Below are positions 33,479-44,143 of a stretch of DNA of 64,000 bases, piece after piece (within the stretch, counting starts at the first letter, position 1; every line of letters starts with the position of its first letter). Below the pieces are notes generated by a model, which was given only the letters and a program-made list of their open reading frames with translations, had not been told where the DNA came from and did no database searches. The stretch is taken from the NCBI RefSeq assembly GCF_009852415.1, contig NZ_WOXS01000002.1, forward strand, positions 4,008,001 to 4,072,000, given 5' to 3'. The position numbers were made by a program, and so were the translations under genes. Source of the stretch: Streptomyces sp. Tu 3180 (GTDB lineage: Bacteria; Actinomycetota; Actinomycetes; Streptomycetales; Streptomycetaceae).

Positions 33479-34546
33479 TCAGTTCGCGTAGTCGCCCACG
33501 AGGGCCGCGCCGGTCGTGTGCTCACCGCGGGCGGTGACCTCGCCGGCCACCCAGGCGTCCACGCCGCGGTCGGCCAGCGTCGCCAGCGCCACGTCCGTGG
33601 ACTCCTGCGGCACGACCGCGATCATGCCGACGCCCATGTTGAGGGTCTTCTCCAGCTCCAGGCGCTCGACCGAGCCGGTCCTGCCGACGAGGTCGAAGAC
33701 CGGGGCGGGGGTCCAGGTGGAGCGGTCGACGACCGCGTGCAGCCCGTCCGGGACGACCCGGGCCAGGTTGGCCGCGAGGCCGCCGCCGGTGACGTGGCTG
33801 AAGGCGTGCACCTCGGTGGTGCGGATCAGGGCCAGGCAGTCCAGCGAGTAGATCCTGGTGGGCTCCAGCAGCTCCTCGCCGAGGGTGCGGCCCAGTTCGT
33901 CGATCCGGCCCTCCAGGGCGAGTCCGGCCCGGTCCAGCAGCACGTGCCGGACGAGGGAGTACCCGTTCGAGTGAAGACCGGAGGACGCCATGGCGATCAC
34001 CGCGTCGCCCTCGCGGATGCGGTCCGCGCCGAGCAGCCGGTCGGCCTCCACGACGCCCGTACCGGCGCCGGCGACGTCGAAGTCGTCCGGACCCAGCAGG
34101 CCCGGGTGTTCGGCCGTCTCACCGCCGACCAGGGCGCATCCGGCCAGCACGCAGCCCTCGGCGATGCCCTTGACGATGGCGGCGACGCGCTCGGGGTGCA
34201 CCTTGCCGACGCAGATGTAGTCGGTCATGAACAGCGGCTCGGCACCGCACACCACGATGTCGTCCATGACCATGGCGACCAGGTCGTGGCCGATGGTGTC
34301 GTACACGCCGAGCTGCCGGGCGATGTCGACCTTGGTGCCGACGCCGTCCGTGGCGGAGGCGAGCAGCGGGCGGTCGTAGTTCTTCAGGGCGGAGGCGTCG
34401 AAGAGGCCGGCGAAGCCGCCGAGGCCGCCGAGGACCTCGGGGCGCCGCGTCTTCTTCACCCACTCCTTCATGAGCTCGACCGCGCGGTCGCCCGCCTCGA
34501 TGTCCACGCCCGCCGCGGCGTAGCTGGCACCAGTGTTCTGGGACAT
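33479..34546 (-). CDS. purM: phosphoribosylformylglycinamidine cyclo-ligase
   Basis: A 355-residue AIR synthetase that closes the imidazole ring in purine synthesis using ATP. The N-terminal signature SYAAAGVDIEAGDRAVELMK, the ATP/Mg site ATDGVGTKVDIA, the dimer motif VCGAEPLFMTDY, the loop SSGLHSNGYSLVR and the late HVTGGGLAANL are all present. It is 33 bp downstream of purF on the same strand and is probably co-transcribed with it. Confidence 0.97.
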   Translation of the reverse strand: MSQNTGASYAAAGVDIEAGDRAVELMKEWVKKTRRPEVLGGLGGFAGLFDASALKNYDRPLLASATDGVGTKVDIARQLGVYDTIGHDLVAMVMDDIVVCGAEPLFMTDYICVGKVHPERVAAIVKGIAEGCVLAGCALVGGETAEHPGLLGPDDFDVAGAGTGVVEADRLLGADRIREGDAVIAMASSGLHSNGYSLVRHVLLDRAGLALEGRIDELGRTLGEELLEPTRIYSLDCLALIRTTEVHAFSHVTGGGLAANLARVVPDGLHAVVDRSTWTPAPVFDLVGRTGSVERLELEKTLNMGVGMIAVVPQESTDVALATLADRGVDAWVAGEVTARGEHTTGAALVGDYAN

Positions 34547-34579
34547 GACTGTGAGAGCTTTCGTGTCGTCCGTCAGGGC

Positions 34580-36106
34580 TTACGGGCGGCGGATCGCGTC
34601 GACCGCGGCCGGGGCGGCGGTGCCGGCGGCCAGCTCGGTCTCCAGGAGCTGCTTGCCGAGGAGCTCGGGGTCGGGCAGTTCCATCGGGTACTCGCCGTCG
34701 AAGCAGGCGCGGCACAGGTTCGGCTTGGCGATGGTGGTCGCCTCGATCATGCCGTCGAGGGAGATGTACGCCAGGGAGTCGGCGCCCAGCGAGGTGCCGA
34801 TCTCCTCGATGGTCATGCCGTTGGCGATGAGCTCGGCGCGGGTGGCGAAGTCGATGCCGAAGAAGCAGGGCCACTTCACGGGCGGCGAGGAGATCCGGAT
34901 GTGGACCTCGGCGGCGCCGGCCTCGCGGAGCATGCGGACCAGGGCGCGCTGGGTGTTGCCGCGCACGATCGAGTCGTCGACGACGACCAGGCGCTTGCCC
35001 TTGATGACTTCCTTGAGAGGGTTCAGCTTCAGGCGGATGCCGAGCTGCCGGATGGTCTGCGAGGGCTGGATGAACGTACGTCCGACGTACGCGTTCTTGA
35101 CCAGGCCGGCGCCGAAGGGGATGCCGGACTCCTCGGCGTAGCCGATGGCGGCCGGGGTGCCCGACTCCGGGGTCGGTATGACCAGGTCGGCCTCGACCGG
35201 GGCCTCCTTGGCGAGGCGGCGGCCCATCTCGACGCGCGAGAGATACACGTTCCGGCCGGCGATGTCGGTGTCCGGGCGGGCCAGGTACACGTACTCGAAG
35301 ACACAGCCCTTGGGCTTCGCTTCCGCGAACCGGGAGGTGCGCAGGCCGTTCTCGTCGATGGCGACGAACTCGCCCGGCTCGATCTCGCGGACGAAGCTGG
35401 CGCCGCAGATGTCGAGGGCGGCGGACTCGGAGGCGACGACCCAGCCGCGCTCCAGACGGCCGAGCACCAGCGGGCGGATGCCCTGCGGGTCACGGGCCGC
35501 GTAGAGGGTGTTCTCGTCCATGAAGACGAGGCTGAAGGCACCCCTGACCTTCGGGAGGACCACGTGCGCGGCCTGCTCCACGGTCACCGGCTCGCCGTCG
35601 GCGGCACGCTGGCCGGCCAGCAGGGCGGTGATCAGGTCGGTGTCGTTGGTGGCCGCCACCTTCGGGGCGCGGCCGTTCTCCTTGGGGAGTTCGGCGACCA
35701 TCTCGGCGAGCTGCGCCGTGTTGACCAGGTTGCCGTTGTGACCGAGCGCGATGGATCCGTGCGCGGTGGCGCGGAACGTCGGCTGGGCGTTCTCCCACAC
35801 GGAGGCGCCGGTGGTCGAGTAGCGGGCGTGTCCGACCGCGATGTGACCCTGGAGCGAACCGAGCGAGGTCTCGTCGAAGACCTGGGAGACCAGGCCCATG
35901 TCCTTGAAGACGAGGATCTGGGAGCCGTTGCTGACCGCGATACCCGCGGATTCCTGACCCCGATGCTGGAGGGCGTAGAGCCCGAAGTACGTGAGCTTGG
36001 CGACCTCTTCGCCCGGAGCCCAGACACCGAAGACGCCGCAGGCGTCCTGGGGGCCCTTCTCACCGGGGAGCAGGTCGTGGTTGAGTCGTCCGTCACCACG
36101 TGGCAC
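34580..36106 (-). CDS. purF: amidophosphoribosyltransferase
   Basis: 508 residues. It catalyses the first committed step of purine synthesis: PRPP plus glutamine to phosphoribosylamine. A 22-residue propeptide precedes the nucleophile Cys in QDACGVFGVW. The glutaminase domain has GHARYSTTG and GHNGNLVN. The PRTase domain has the PRPP loop VVVDDSIVRGNT. Four cysteines, including those in CRACFDGEYP, fit the Fe-S-containing class. The start is taken at GTG 36106 because the frame upstream is low-complexity. The ribosome site is weak. It is head of the purF-purM transcript. Confidence 0.96.
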   Translation of the reverse strand: MPRGDGRLNHDLLPGEKGPQDACGVFGVWAPGEEVAKLTYFGLYALQHRGQESAGIAVSNGSQILVFKDMGLVSQVFDETSLGSLQGHIAVGHARYSTTGASVWENAQPTFRATAHGSIALGHNGNLVNTAQLAEMVAELPKENGRAPKVAATNDTDLITALLAGQRAADGEPVTVEQAAHVVLPKVRGAFSLVFMDENTLYAARDPQGIRPLVLGRLERGWVVASESAALDICGASFVREIEPGEFVAIDENGLRTSRFAEAKPKGCVFEYVYLARPDTDIAGRNVYLSRVEMGRRLAKEAPVEADLVIPTPESGTPAAIGYAEESGIPFGAGLVKNAYVGRTFIQPSQTIRQLGIRLKLNPLKEVIKGKRLVVVDDSIVRGNTQRALVRMLREAGAAEVHIRISSPPVKWPCFFGIDFATRAELIANGMTIEEIGTSLGADSLAYISLDGMIEATTIAKPNLCRACFDGEYPMELPDPELLGKQLLETELAAGTAAPAAVDAIRRP

Positions 36107-36168
36107 GTCTTCGAGTGTAGGCGAGATCGACCACTGGTCCGAATGCGGGATGCGGCCCCGCTCGCGGG

Positions 36169-36954
36169 TCAGGACTCGGCGACGGCGCGCACCTCGGTGC
36201 CGTTTTCGCTGGTCAGCGTGAGCGTGCGGTGGTCGACGGAATAGGTGAGCGTGCCGTCGAAGAGCTTCGTCAGGGACTTCTCGGCGGCCATGAGTGAGTC
36301 TTCGCACATCATTCGGGTCGTGGAGGGCGTGCCGAGGGTGATATGGCCGTCGCGCACGGTGGCCCCGGCCTCGACCCTGTTGCAGCCGAGGCTGCCGGAG
36401 ACGGTGCGCTCGCGCTCGTCGAAGGTGAGGTGGGCACGGCCGTCGGCGGCGGGGGTGGTGACGGTCCACTTCGTGCCGTGCAGGGGGGCGTCCTCGCTCC
36501 TGCTGAGGCGGACGGTGTCGCCGGCGTCGGTGGTGAGGGTGAGGCGGTCGTCGTTCACGCGGGCCCTCAGGGCGCTGTCGGTGAGGGTGCGCGAGAGCGC
36601 GTGCTCGAAGTCCATGGGCTTGTCGTCGCAGGCCATCTCGGTGGACGTGGCGTCGCTGAGCGTGATCCGGTCGCCGTCCTGGGCGGCCCGGGCGCTGAAG
36701 GTGTTGCAGCCGTAGCTGCCCTCGGCCCGGCCCTCGCCGTCCAGGGTGACGTGCGCGCCGTCGGGGGCGCGGTGCGTGGTCCCGTCGACGGTGACGCTGT
36801 CGACGCTCCAGCGGATGCCGGTGACCGGTTCCTCCGCCCGGGCGGAGCCGCTGCCGCCGCCCGCCTTCTCGCTGCCACAGGCCGCCAGGAACGGGACGAG
36901 CAGGGCGGCCGTCAGGGTCGTGCGCTGCTTGTGCTTCTGCCTGTACATGCCCAT
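36169..36954 (-). CDS. META-domain lipoprotein
   Basis: A 261-residue exported lipoprotein: basic start (MYRQKHKQR), hydrophobic segment and lipobox LAAC at about residue 26, a Gly/Ser linker, then two META (HslJ-like) domains. Each carries the same pattern: GSYGCNTFSA with the later Cys MACDD, and GSLGCNRVEA with MMCED. Each domain can form one internal disulfide outside the cell. The META family is linked to stress and heat-shock motility factors, but its function is uncertain. It lies between purF and the isomerase-like gene on the same strand. Confidence 0.85.
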   Translation of the reverse strand: MGMYRQKHKQRTTLTAALLVPFLAACGSEKAGGGSGSARAEEPVTGIRWSVDSVTVDGTTHRAPDGAHVTLDGEGRAEGSYGCNTFSARAAQDGDRITLSDATSTEMACDDKPMDFEHALSRTLTDSALRARVNDDRLTLTTDAGDTVRLSRSEDAPLHGTKWTVTTPAADGRAHLTFDERERTVSGSLGCNRVEAGATVRDGHITLGTPSTTRMMCEDSLMAAEKSLTKLFDGTLTYSVDHRTLTLTSENGTEVRAVAES

Positions 36955-36997
36955 TCGACGGAGCCGGGGAGCAGGCGGTTCCCCTTCTGCCCGGGAC

Positions 36998-37795
36998 TCA
37001 CGCCGTCAGCGGCAGGTACGGCCCGAGGTCCGCCCGCTCGCCGCTCGCGCTCACCCGGGCGCCGGCCACGGCGTCCGGCCAGGCCAGCCGCCCGGTGGCC
37101 AGAGCGATCCAGGTCAGCGGGTCGGTCTCGACGACGTTGGGCGGGGTGCCGCGGGTGTGCCGGGGGCCCTCGACGCACTGCACGACGGCGTACGGCGGGA
37201 TCCGCACCTCCGTGGAGCCGCCGGGCGCCTTCGCGGCGAGCGCGTCGGCCAGCAGCCGGGTCGCTGCGGCGAGGGCCTGGCGGTCGTACGGGATGCCGAG
37301 GCCGGGCACGGCGGCGTTCAGGTCGTCGGTGTGGACGGTGAACTCGACGGTGCGGGTGACCAGGTAGTCGGCGAGGGTGAGGGCGCCGGTCCGGGTGGCG
37401 AGGAGGCGGGTGCCGGGGGTGTCGGCCAGGCACGCGGCGAGGCGCTCCTCGGCGCCGGCGTAGAGGGCGTCGAGGTCGGGGTGGGCGGCGGCCAGTTCGC
37501 GGGTGCCGTCGGCGACGCCGCCCGCGCGGGCGGCGGTGGCGGAGGGCCAGTCCAGGAGGGCGAGATCGGCCGTGGCGGGCTCCTCGCGGTCGAGGCCGCG
37601 GCTGACGGCCTCCACGGCCATGGTCACGTGCGCGGCCAGCTCCCGCACCGTCCAGTCGCCGAGCCGGGTGGGCAGGGCGAGCTGCTCGGGGGTGAGGGTG
37701 CGCACGGCCGACCGCACGTTCCCGAACTGGGCCAGGACGGCGGCGCGGATCCGGGCGGGGTCGTAGGAGCGGGTGCGCTTCTTGGCCGGTGGCAT
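36998..37795 (-). CDS. maleylpyruvate isomerase family (DinB-like) protein
   Basis: 265 residues. The N-terminal half is the DinB-like four-helix bundle of the mycothiol-dependent maleylpyruvate isomerase family: LTPEQLALPTRLGDWTVREL, AHVTMAVEAV, and later FTVHTDDLN, with His residues positioned for a metal. The C-terminal 100 residues are a sterol-carrier-like domain ending in TWIALATGRLAWPDAV. Actinobacteria have many such proteins, probably using mycothiol. The substrate is unknown. It is upstream of the META gene by 43 bp, so they may be co-transcribed. Confidence 0.85.
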   Translation of the reverse strand: MPPAKKRTRSYDPARIRAAVLAQFGNVRSAVRTLTPEQLALPTRLGDWTVRELAAHVTMAVEAVSRGLDREEPATADLALLDWPSATAARAGGVADGTRELAAAHPDLDALYAGAEERLAACLADTPGTRLLATRTGALTLADYLVTRTVEFTVHTDDLNAAVPGLGIPYDRQALAAATRLLADALAAKAPGGSTEVRIPPYAVVQCVEGPRHTRGTPPNVVETDPLTWIALATGRLAWPDAVAGARVSASGERADLGPYLPLTA

Positions 37796-37901
37796 GGCGG
37801 AAGCCTATGCGGGGACGGCGGGCGCCGGCCGGGGTGCGTCGCGGACCCCGCCGTTCCGGGACCGCCGGCGCCGTGCCGGGTGGGCGGGACGCCGGGCGCG
37901 G

Positions 37902-37938
37902 CGGAGCCCCCGCCCGGCGGACCGGTGCGGGGGCTCCG
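37902..37938 (-). terminator. hairpin terminator of purSQL
   Basis: A 12-bp perfect stem (CGGAGCCCCCGC and complement) with a 13-base loop, 20 bp after the purL stop. Confidence 0.82.
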
Positions 37939-37958
37939 TGCGCAACGGTGCGGTGTGA

Positions 37959-40213
<2,255 letters not shown>

Positions 40214-40217
<4 letters not shown>

Positions 40218-40894
40218 GCGTTGACCAGCTTCTTGAGGATCGAGGTGAAGAACGGGAGGCCGTCGGTACGGCCCGTACCGATCAGCGGCTCGACGGCGTG
40301 CTCGGGGTGCGGCATCAGGCCGACGACGTTGCCCGCCTCGTTGGTGATGCCGGCGATGTCGTTGAGCGAGCCGTTCGGGTTGACGTCCAGGTACCGGAAG
40401 GCGACGCGGCCCTCGGCCTCCAGCGCGTCCAGCGTGTACCGGTCGGCCACGTAGCGGCCGTCCATGTTCTTCAGCGGGATGTGGATCTCCTGGCCGGCCG
40501 TGTAGTCGGTGGTCCAGGCGGTGTCCGCGTTCTCCACCCGCAGCTTCTGGTCGCGGCAGATGAAGTGCAGGTGGTCGTTGCCCAGCATGCCGCCGGGGAG
40601 CAGGTGCGCCTCGGTGAGGATCTGGAAGCCGTTGCAGATGCCGAGGACGGGAAGGCCCGCCCTGGCCTGCTCGACGAGGGTGTCCATCACCGGCGAGAAA
40701 CGGGCGATGGCCCCGGCGCGCAGGTAGTCGCCGTAGGAGAAACCGCCGCACAGCACCACGGCGTCGACCTGCTTGAGGTCCTTGTCCTTGTGCCACAGGG
40801 AGACGGGTTCGGCACCCGCGACACGGATCGCGCGCTGCGTGTCCCGGTCGTCGAGACTGCCCGGGAAAGTGACGACGCCGATACGAGCGGTCAC
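40214..40894 (-). CDS. purQ: FGAM synthase, glutaminase subunit
   Basis: A 226-residue class I glutamine amidotransferase that supplies ammonia to PurL. The nucleophile Cys is in GICNGFQIL, and the catalytic His/Glu are in LMPHPEHAVEP. The start GTG overlaps the purS stop (GTGA) and the stop overlaps the purL start (ATGA). Confidence 0.97.
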
Positions 40895-41154
40895 TTCGCT
40901 GCCTCCGCGACTTCCTCGACCCGGACGGTGAAGTCCTCGATCACGGTGTTGGCGAGGAAGGATTCCGCAAGATCGTGGATGCGGGCGAGCACGGCCTCGT
41001 CGACCGGCCCGTCAACTTCCAGTTCGAATCGCTTTCCCTGACGGACGTCCGAGATCCCCTCGAAACCCAGCCGCGGCAGTGCGCGCTGCACCGCCTGGCC
41101 CTGGGGGTCGAGGATCTCCGGCTTGAGCATGACGTCGACTACGACGCGTGCCAC
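40891..41154 (-). CDS. purS: FGAM synthase, PurS subunit
   Basis: An 87-residue small subunit that links PurQ to PurL. It has ARVVVDVMLKPEILDPQGQA, LGFEGISDVRQGKRFELEV and the end IEDFTVRVEEV. Two GTGs lie close together (41160 and 41154). The second is preferred because GGGAG lies 5 nt upstream of it. First gene of the purSQL operon. Confidence 0.95.
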   Translation of the reverse strand: MARVVVDVMLKPEILDPQGQAVQRALPRLGFEGISDVRQGKRFELEVDGPVDEAVLARIHDLAESFLANTVIEDFTVRVEEVAEAAK

Positions 41155-41506
41155 TGGCACTCCCGGTGTGTGGTGCTGAGCAGGTTCCTTCAGACTACCC
41201 GCACAAAATTTCTACGCGAGTAGAGTTGTAGGAATCTACGTGAGCCCGATCACGGTCCGCCACCGCAGGGAGGCGCCAGGGAAAAGATCCGGGAAAGATC
41301 TGCATTCACTCGCACATCTCTATTGCGCCGCGGACACGCGGGCAGATTTAGTCGGTCTCCACATTGCATTGCCGGGCACTGTACAAATGAATTGCCGTTA
41401 GCGGATACTTTGCCCGATTACAGGCGGACAGACGGCATCTCGGTGACGTCCCGGCACGTCATCACGGACGTCCGGACCGAGATGCCGCACGAAGGGACCG
41501 ATATTC
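41155..41506. other. divergent promoter region purS / lsr2-like gene
   Basis: A low-GC stretch. Near 41210-41243, CTACG/GTAGA elements cluster: TTCTACGCGAGTAGAG, then TTGTAGG and ATCTACG. TAGTCT on the minus strand near 41197 could be a -10 for purSQL. AT-rich patches at 41310-41410 precede the lsr2-like gene and could be a self-binding region for its product. No gene is supported. Confidence 0.45.
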
Positions 41507-41824
41507 GTGGCGCAGAAGGTCGTGGTCACTCTCTTTGACGACATCGACGGCTCGGAAGCGGCGGAGACGATCGCCTTCGGACTCGACGGCAAGTCGTACG
41601 AGATCGATCTGAACGAAGCCAACGCCGGCGAACTGCGGAAGGCGCTCGCACCGTACGTGGAGGCCGGCCGCAAGCGGTCCCGGTCGGGCAAGGCGTACCG
41701 GCAGACGGAGGTCGCCCCCGACCCGGCGGCCGTGCGCGCCTGGGCGCAGGCGAACCGGATGGACGTCCCCGCCCGCGGGCGGATCCCCAAGAAGGTCTAC
41801 GAGGCGTTCGCCGCGGCCCGGTGA
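41507..41824 (+). CDS. lsrL: Lsr2-like nucleoid protein (LsrL type)
   Basis: 105 residues. The N-terminal dimerisation half has QKVVVTLFDDIDGSEAAETI and YEIDLNEANAGELRKALAPY. The C-terminal DNA-binding half has VRAWAQANRMDVPARGRIPK, whose RGR hook inserts in the minor groove of AT-rich DNA. Lsr2 proteins silence foreign and secondary-metabolite genes. In recalled S. coelicolor synteny the copy next to purS is the second paralogue, LsrL. GTG start with AAGGGA upstream. A terminator hairpin follows. Confidence 0.92.
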   Translation: MAQKVVVTLFDDIDGSEAAETIAFGLDGKSYEIDLNEANAGELRKALAPYVEAGRKRSRSGKAYRQTEVAPDPAAVRAWAQANRMDVPARGRIPKKVYEAFAAAR

Positions 41825-41836
41825 GCCGGCCCGGAC

Positions 41837-41887
41837 GGTGACCGGCCCCGCCGGAGGCCCGGAGGGCCGCCTCGACGGCCGGTCACC
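41837..41887 (+). terminator. hairpin terminator of the lsr2-like gene
   Basis: GGTGACCGGCC (41837-41847) pairs perfectly with 41877-41887, with a smaller hairpin inside the loop. Confidence 0.7.
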
Positions 41888-41932
41888 CGTCCCGCGGCAC
41901 AACCGACTTGCGCAGCACCCCAGGTGATCGGC

Positions 41933-41938
41933 TAGAGT
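41933..41938 (+). promoter_or_regulatory. -10 element before the unusual tRNA-Gly
   Basis: TAGAGT, 50 bp upstream of the tRNA gene. The -35 is unclear (TTGCGC lies 19 bp before it). Confidence 0.4.
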
Positions 41939-41988
41939 CTGGAACACGCCGCCGGGCGAGGCCGAAAGGCCCAGCTCACGGAGTACAT

Positions 41989-42060
41989 GCGGGTGTAGTT
42001 CAGTAGCAGAACATCCCCCTTCCAGGGGGAAGGCGCAGTGTGCAATTCCTGTCACCCGCT
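41989..42060 (+). tRNA. tRNA-Gly (TCC) with atypical D and T loops
   Basis: 72 bp. The acceptor stem (GCGGGTG/CACCCGC) and anticodon stem (TCCCC/GGGGA, loop CTTCCAG) are perfect and give anticodon UCC. The D loop (AGTAGCA) lacks the G18-G19 pair, and the T arm reads CAGTGTGCAATTCCTGT, so the T54-T55-C56 element is replaced by GTGC. Canonical D-loop/T-loop contacts could not form. The T stem is also poor: four pairs at most if shifted by one. CCA is not encoded. The sequence is not obviously decayed, since the two other stems are intact. Confidence 0.85.
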
Positions 42061-42140
42061 CTGCACAGCCGTACGGACCACTCCTGTGGATCAGGTAGGC
42101 TTGTGACTGCACCGATCGGTGAAAGCCGGTCGGGAGCCAT

Positions 42141-42213
42141 GCGGACGTAGCTCAGTTGGTAGAGCGCAACCTTGCCAAGGTTGAGGTCGCGAGTTCGAGC
42201 CTCGTCGTCCGCT
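42141..42213 (+). tRNA. tRNA-Gly (GCC), copy 1
   Basis: Full canonical cloverleaf, anticodon GCC, T loop TTCGAGC. Identical to the copy at 46059-46131. TAGGCT at about 42097 may be its -10. Confidence 0.95.
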
Positions 42214-42219
42214 CGGGAA

Positions 42220-42250
42220 GAAGGCCCCGGTCCATCGGACCGGGGCCTTC
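42220..42250 (+). terminator. hairpin terminator after tRNA-Gly copy 1
   Basis: A 14-bp perfect stem (GAAGGCCCCGGTCC and complement) with loop ATC. The same hairpin follows the second copy. Confidence 0.88.
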
Positions 42251-42275
42251 TCGTGTGCCCGCGCTCCCCGCCGTC

Positions 42276-42302
42276 TGACATTTGTCATGTCCGGTAATGA
42301 CA
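42276..42302. promoter_or_regulatory. candidate operator of the ABC/two-component operon
   Basis: A perfect TGACA-TT-TGTCA palindrome (42276-42287) is followed by a second, looser TGTC/GACA pair (42288-42302). It lies 45-70 bp before the ATPase gene, where the operon promoter should be. It is a plausible site for the response regulator encoded by the same operon. Confidence 0.5.
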
Positions 42303-42345
42303 GCGCGCACTGCTGCCCCGCCCGCCGGGCGGTGACGATGGAGTC

Positions 42346-43302
42346 ATGCGAGCGAGCGAACACGAACACGTGATAGAGGTCACCGGCCTGCGACGTGTGT
42401 ACGGGGACGGGTTCGAGGCGGTGCGCGGGATCGACTTCTCCGTGCGCCACGGGGAGATCTTCGCGCTGCTGGGCACCAACGGCGCCGGCAAGACGTCGAC
42501 GGTCGAACTGCTGGAGGGCCTCGCCGCACCGGCCGGCGGCCGGGTGCGCGTCCTCGGGCACGACCCGTACACCGAGCGGGCCGCCGTGCGCCCCCGCACC
42601 GGGGTGATGCTCCAGGAGGGCGGCTTCCCCTCCGAGCTGACCGTCGCGGAGACCGCGCGGATGTGGGCCGGCTGCGTCACCGGGGCGCGCCCGCCGCGGG
42701 AGGTGCTGGCGCTGGTCGGGCTGGAGAAGAAGACCGGCGTGCGGGTGAAGCAGCTCTCCGGGGGCGAACGGCGGCGCCTGGACCTGGCGCTCGCCCTGCT
42801 CGGCGACCCCGAGGTGCTCTTCCTGGACGAGCCCACCACCGGACTCGACGCCGAAGGACGCCGGGACACCTGGGAGTTGGTGAGCGCGCTGCGCGAGCGC
42901 GGCACGACGGTGCTGCTGACCACCCACTACCTGGAGGAGGCCGAGAACCTCTCCGACCGGCTCGCGATCCTGCACGAGGGACGCATCGCCGCCACCGGCA
43001 CCCCGGCCGAGGTGACCGCCGCGCAGCCGTCCCGGATCACCTTCGAACTGCCCGAGGGCTACTTCCTCGGCGACCTGCCGCCGCTCGACGAACTGGGCGC
43101 GTGCGGGCACGAGACGGAGGGGCGGACGGTCCGGCTGCGGACCCGTGAGCTGCAGCGGGCGGCCACCAGACTGCTGGTGTGGGCGGAGACGGCCGGGGTG
43201 GAACTGCGCGGGCTGGACGTGCGGTCCGCATCGCTGGAGGAGGCGTTCCTGGGCATCGCCCGGGAGGCGTCCGCCACGGGAGAACGGGAGTACGCGGCAT
43301 GA
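42346..43302 (+). CDS. ABC transporter ATP-binding protein
   Basis: A 318-residue ATPase of the drug/lipid exporter type (DrrA/NodI-like). Walker A GTNGAGKTS, the signature LSGGERRRLDLAL, Walker B VLFLDEPTTGLD and switch His TTHYLEE are intact. A 90-residue C-terminal extension follows, as in exporters. It pairs with the permease gene that starts in its stop codon (ATGA). With the kinase and regulator behind it, this forms a self-contained sensing and efflux operon. The substrate is unknown. Confidence 0.93.
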   Translation: MRASEHEHVIEVTGLRRVYGDGFEAVRGIDFSVRHGEIFALLGTNGAGKTSTVELLEGLAAPAGGRVRVLGHDPYTERAAVRPRTGVMLQEGGFPSELTVAETARMWAGCVTGARPPREVLALVGLEKKTGVRVKQLSGGERRRLDLALALLGDPEVLFLDEPTTGLDAEGRRDTWELVSALRERGTTVLLTTHYLEEAENLSDRLAILHEGRIAATGTPAEVTAAQPSRITFELPEGYFLGDLPPLDELGACGHETEGRTVRLRTRELQRAATRLLVWAETAGVELRGLDVRSASLEEAFLGIAREASATGEREYAA

Positions 43303-44114
43303 GCGGGACGGTCACCACGTCGAAGGGGACGCGCGGCACGGGCACGGCGACCACGACGCCCCTGGGGCGCATGGGGTCCCTCGCCCGGGCCGAGATGACG
43401 CTGCTGGGGCGGAGCAGGGGCACCCTCTTCGCCGCGCTGTTCGTGCCGCTGGTGCTGCCGTTCAGCGTGCGCGTGTGGGCCGAGGACATGGATCTCGGGG
43501 AGGCCGGGCTCACCGTCGGCGCGGTGGTCCTGCCGGCCGCGATCGGCTTCTCGCTGCTGTTCGCCGTCTACTCGTCGCTCGTCGGCGTCTTCGTCACCCG
43601 CCGCGAGGAACTCGTCCTCAAGCGGCTGCGCACCGGTGAGTTGCGGGACGCCGAGATCCTGGCCGGATCGGCGCTCCCGGCCGCCGTGACGGGGCTCGCG
43701 CAGTCGCTGCTGCTGGCCGCCGGCTGCGTGGTGCTGCTGGACATGGCGGCCCCGTCGGCGGTCCACCTGGCGGTGCTGGGGCTGCTGCTGGGGCTGGTGA
43801 TGTGCACGGCGCTCGCCGCCGTCACCGCGAGCTTCACCCGGACCACCGAGAGCGCCCAGGTCACCTCGATGCCGCTGCTGCTGGTCTCCATGATGGGCTC
43901 CGGGATGATGATCCCCCTGGAGTTCCTTCCCGACCGGCTCGCCTCCTTCTGCGAGCTGCTGCCGCTCACCCCCGTCATGACCCTGGTGCGCGCGGGCTTC
44001 ACCGGCGACCTGTCGGCGGGTGAGACGCTGGGCACCCTGGCGACGGCGGTGGCCTGGACCCTGCTGGCGGTGTTCGCCGTGCAGCGGTGGTTCCGCTGGG
44101 AGCCGAGGCGCTGA
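43299..44114 (+). CDS. ABC-2 type transporter permease
   Basis: 271 residues with six membrane helices in the ABC-2 (exporter) pattern: a cytoplasmic start (LARAEMTLLGRSRGTLFAAL), a coupling region VTRREELVLKRLRTGELRD, and the late conserved MMIPLEFLPDRLASFCELLP. Translation is coupled to the ATPase gene by ATGA overlap. Confidence 0.92.
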   Translation: MSGTVTTSKGTRGTGTATTTPLGRMGSLARAEMTLLGRSRGTLFAALFVPLVLPFSVRVWAEDMDLGEAGLTVGAVVLPAAIGFSLLFAVYSSLVGVFVTRREELVLKRLRTGELRDAEILAGSALPAAVTGLAQSLLLAAGCVVLLDMAAPSAVHLAVLGLLLGLVMCTALAAVTASFTRTTESAQVTSMPLLLVSMMGSGMMIPLEFLPDRLASFCELLPLTPVMTLVRAGFTGDLSAGETLGTLATAVAWTLLAVFAVQRWFRWEPRR

Positions 44115-44143
44115 CGTACGAAGAGGCAGGGGAGCACGGGGAC

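Noticed and set aside
41989..42060. Treating the odd tRNA-Gly as a pseudogene.
   Set aside because: Acceptor and anticodon stems are perfect, a -10 lies upstream, and the D-loop and T-loop changes match each other, which decay would not produce.
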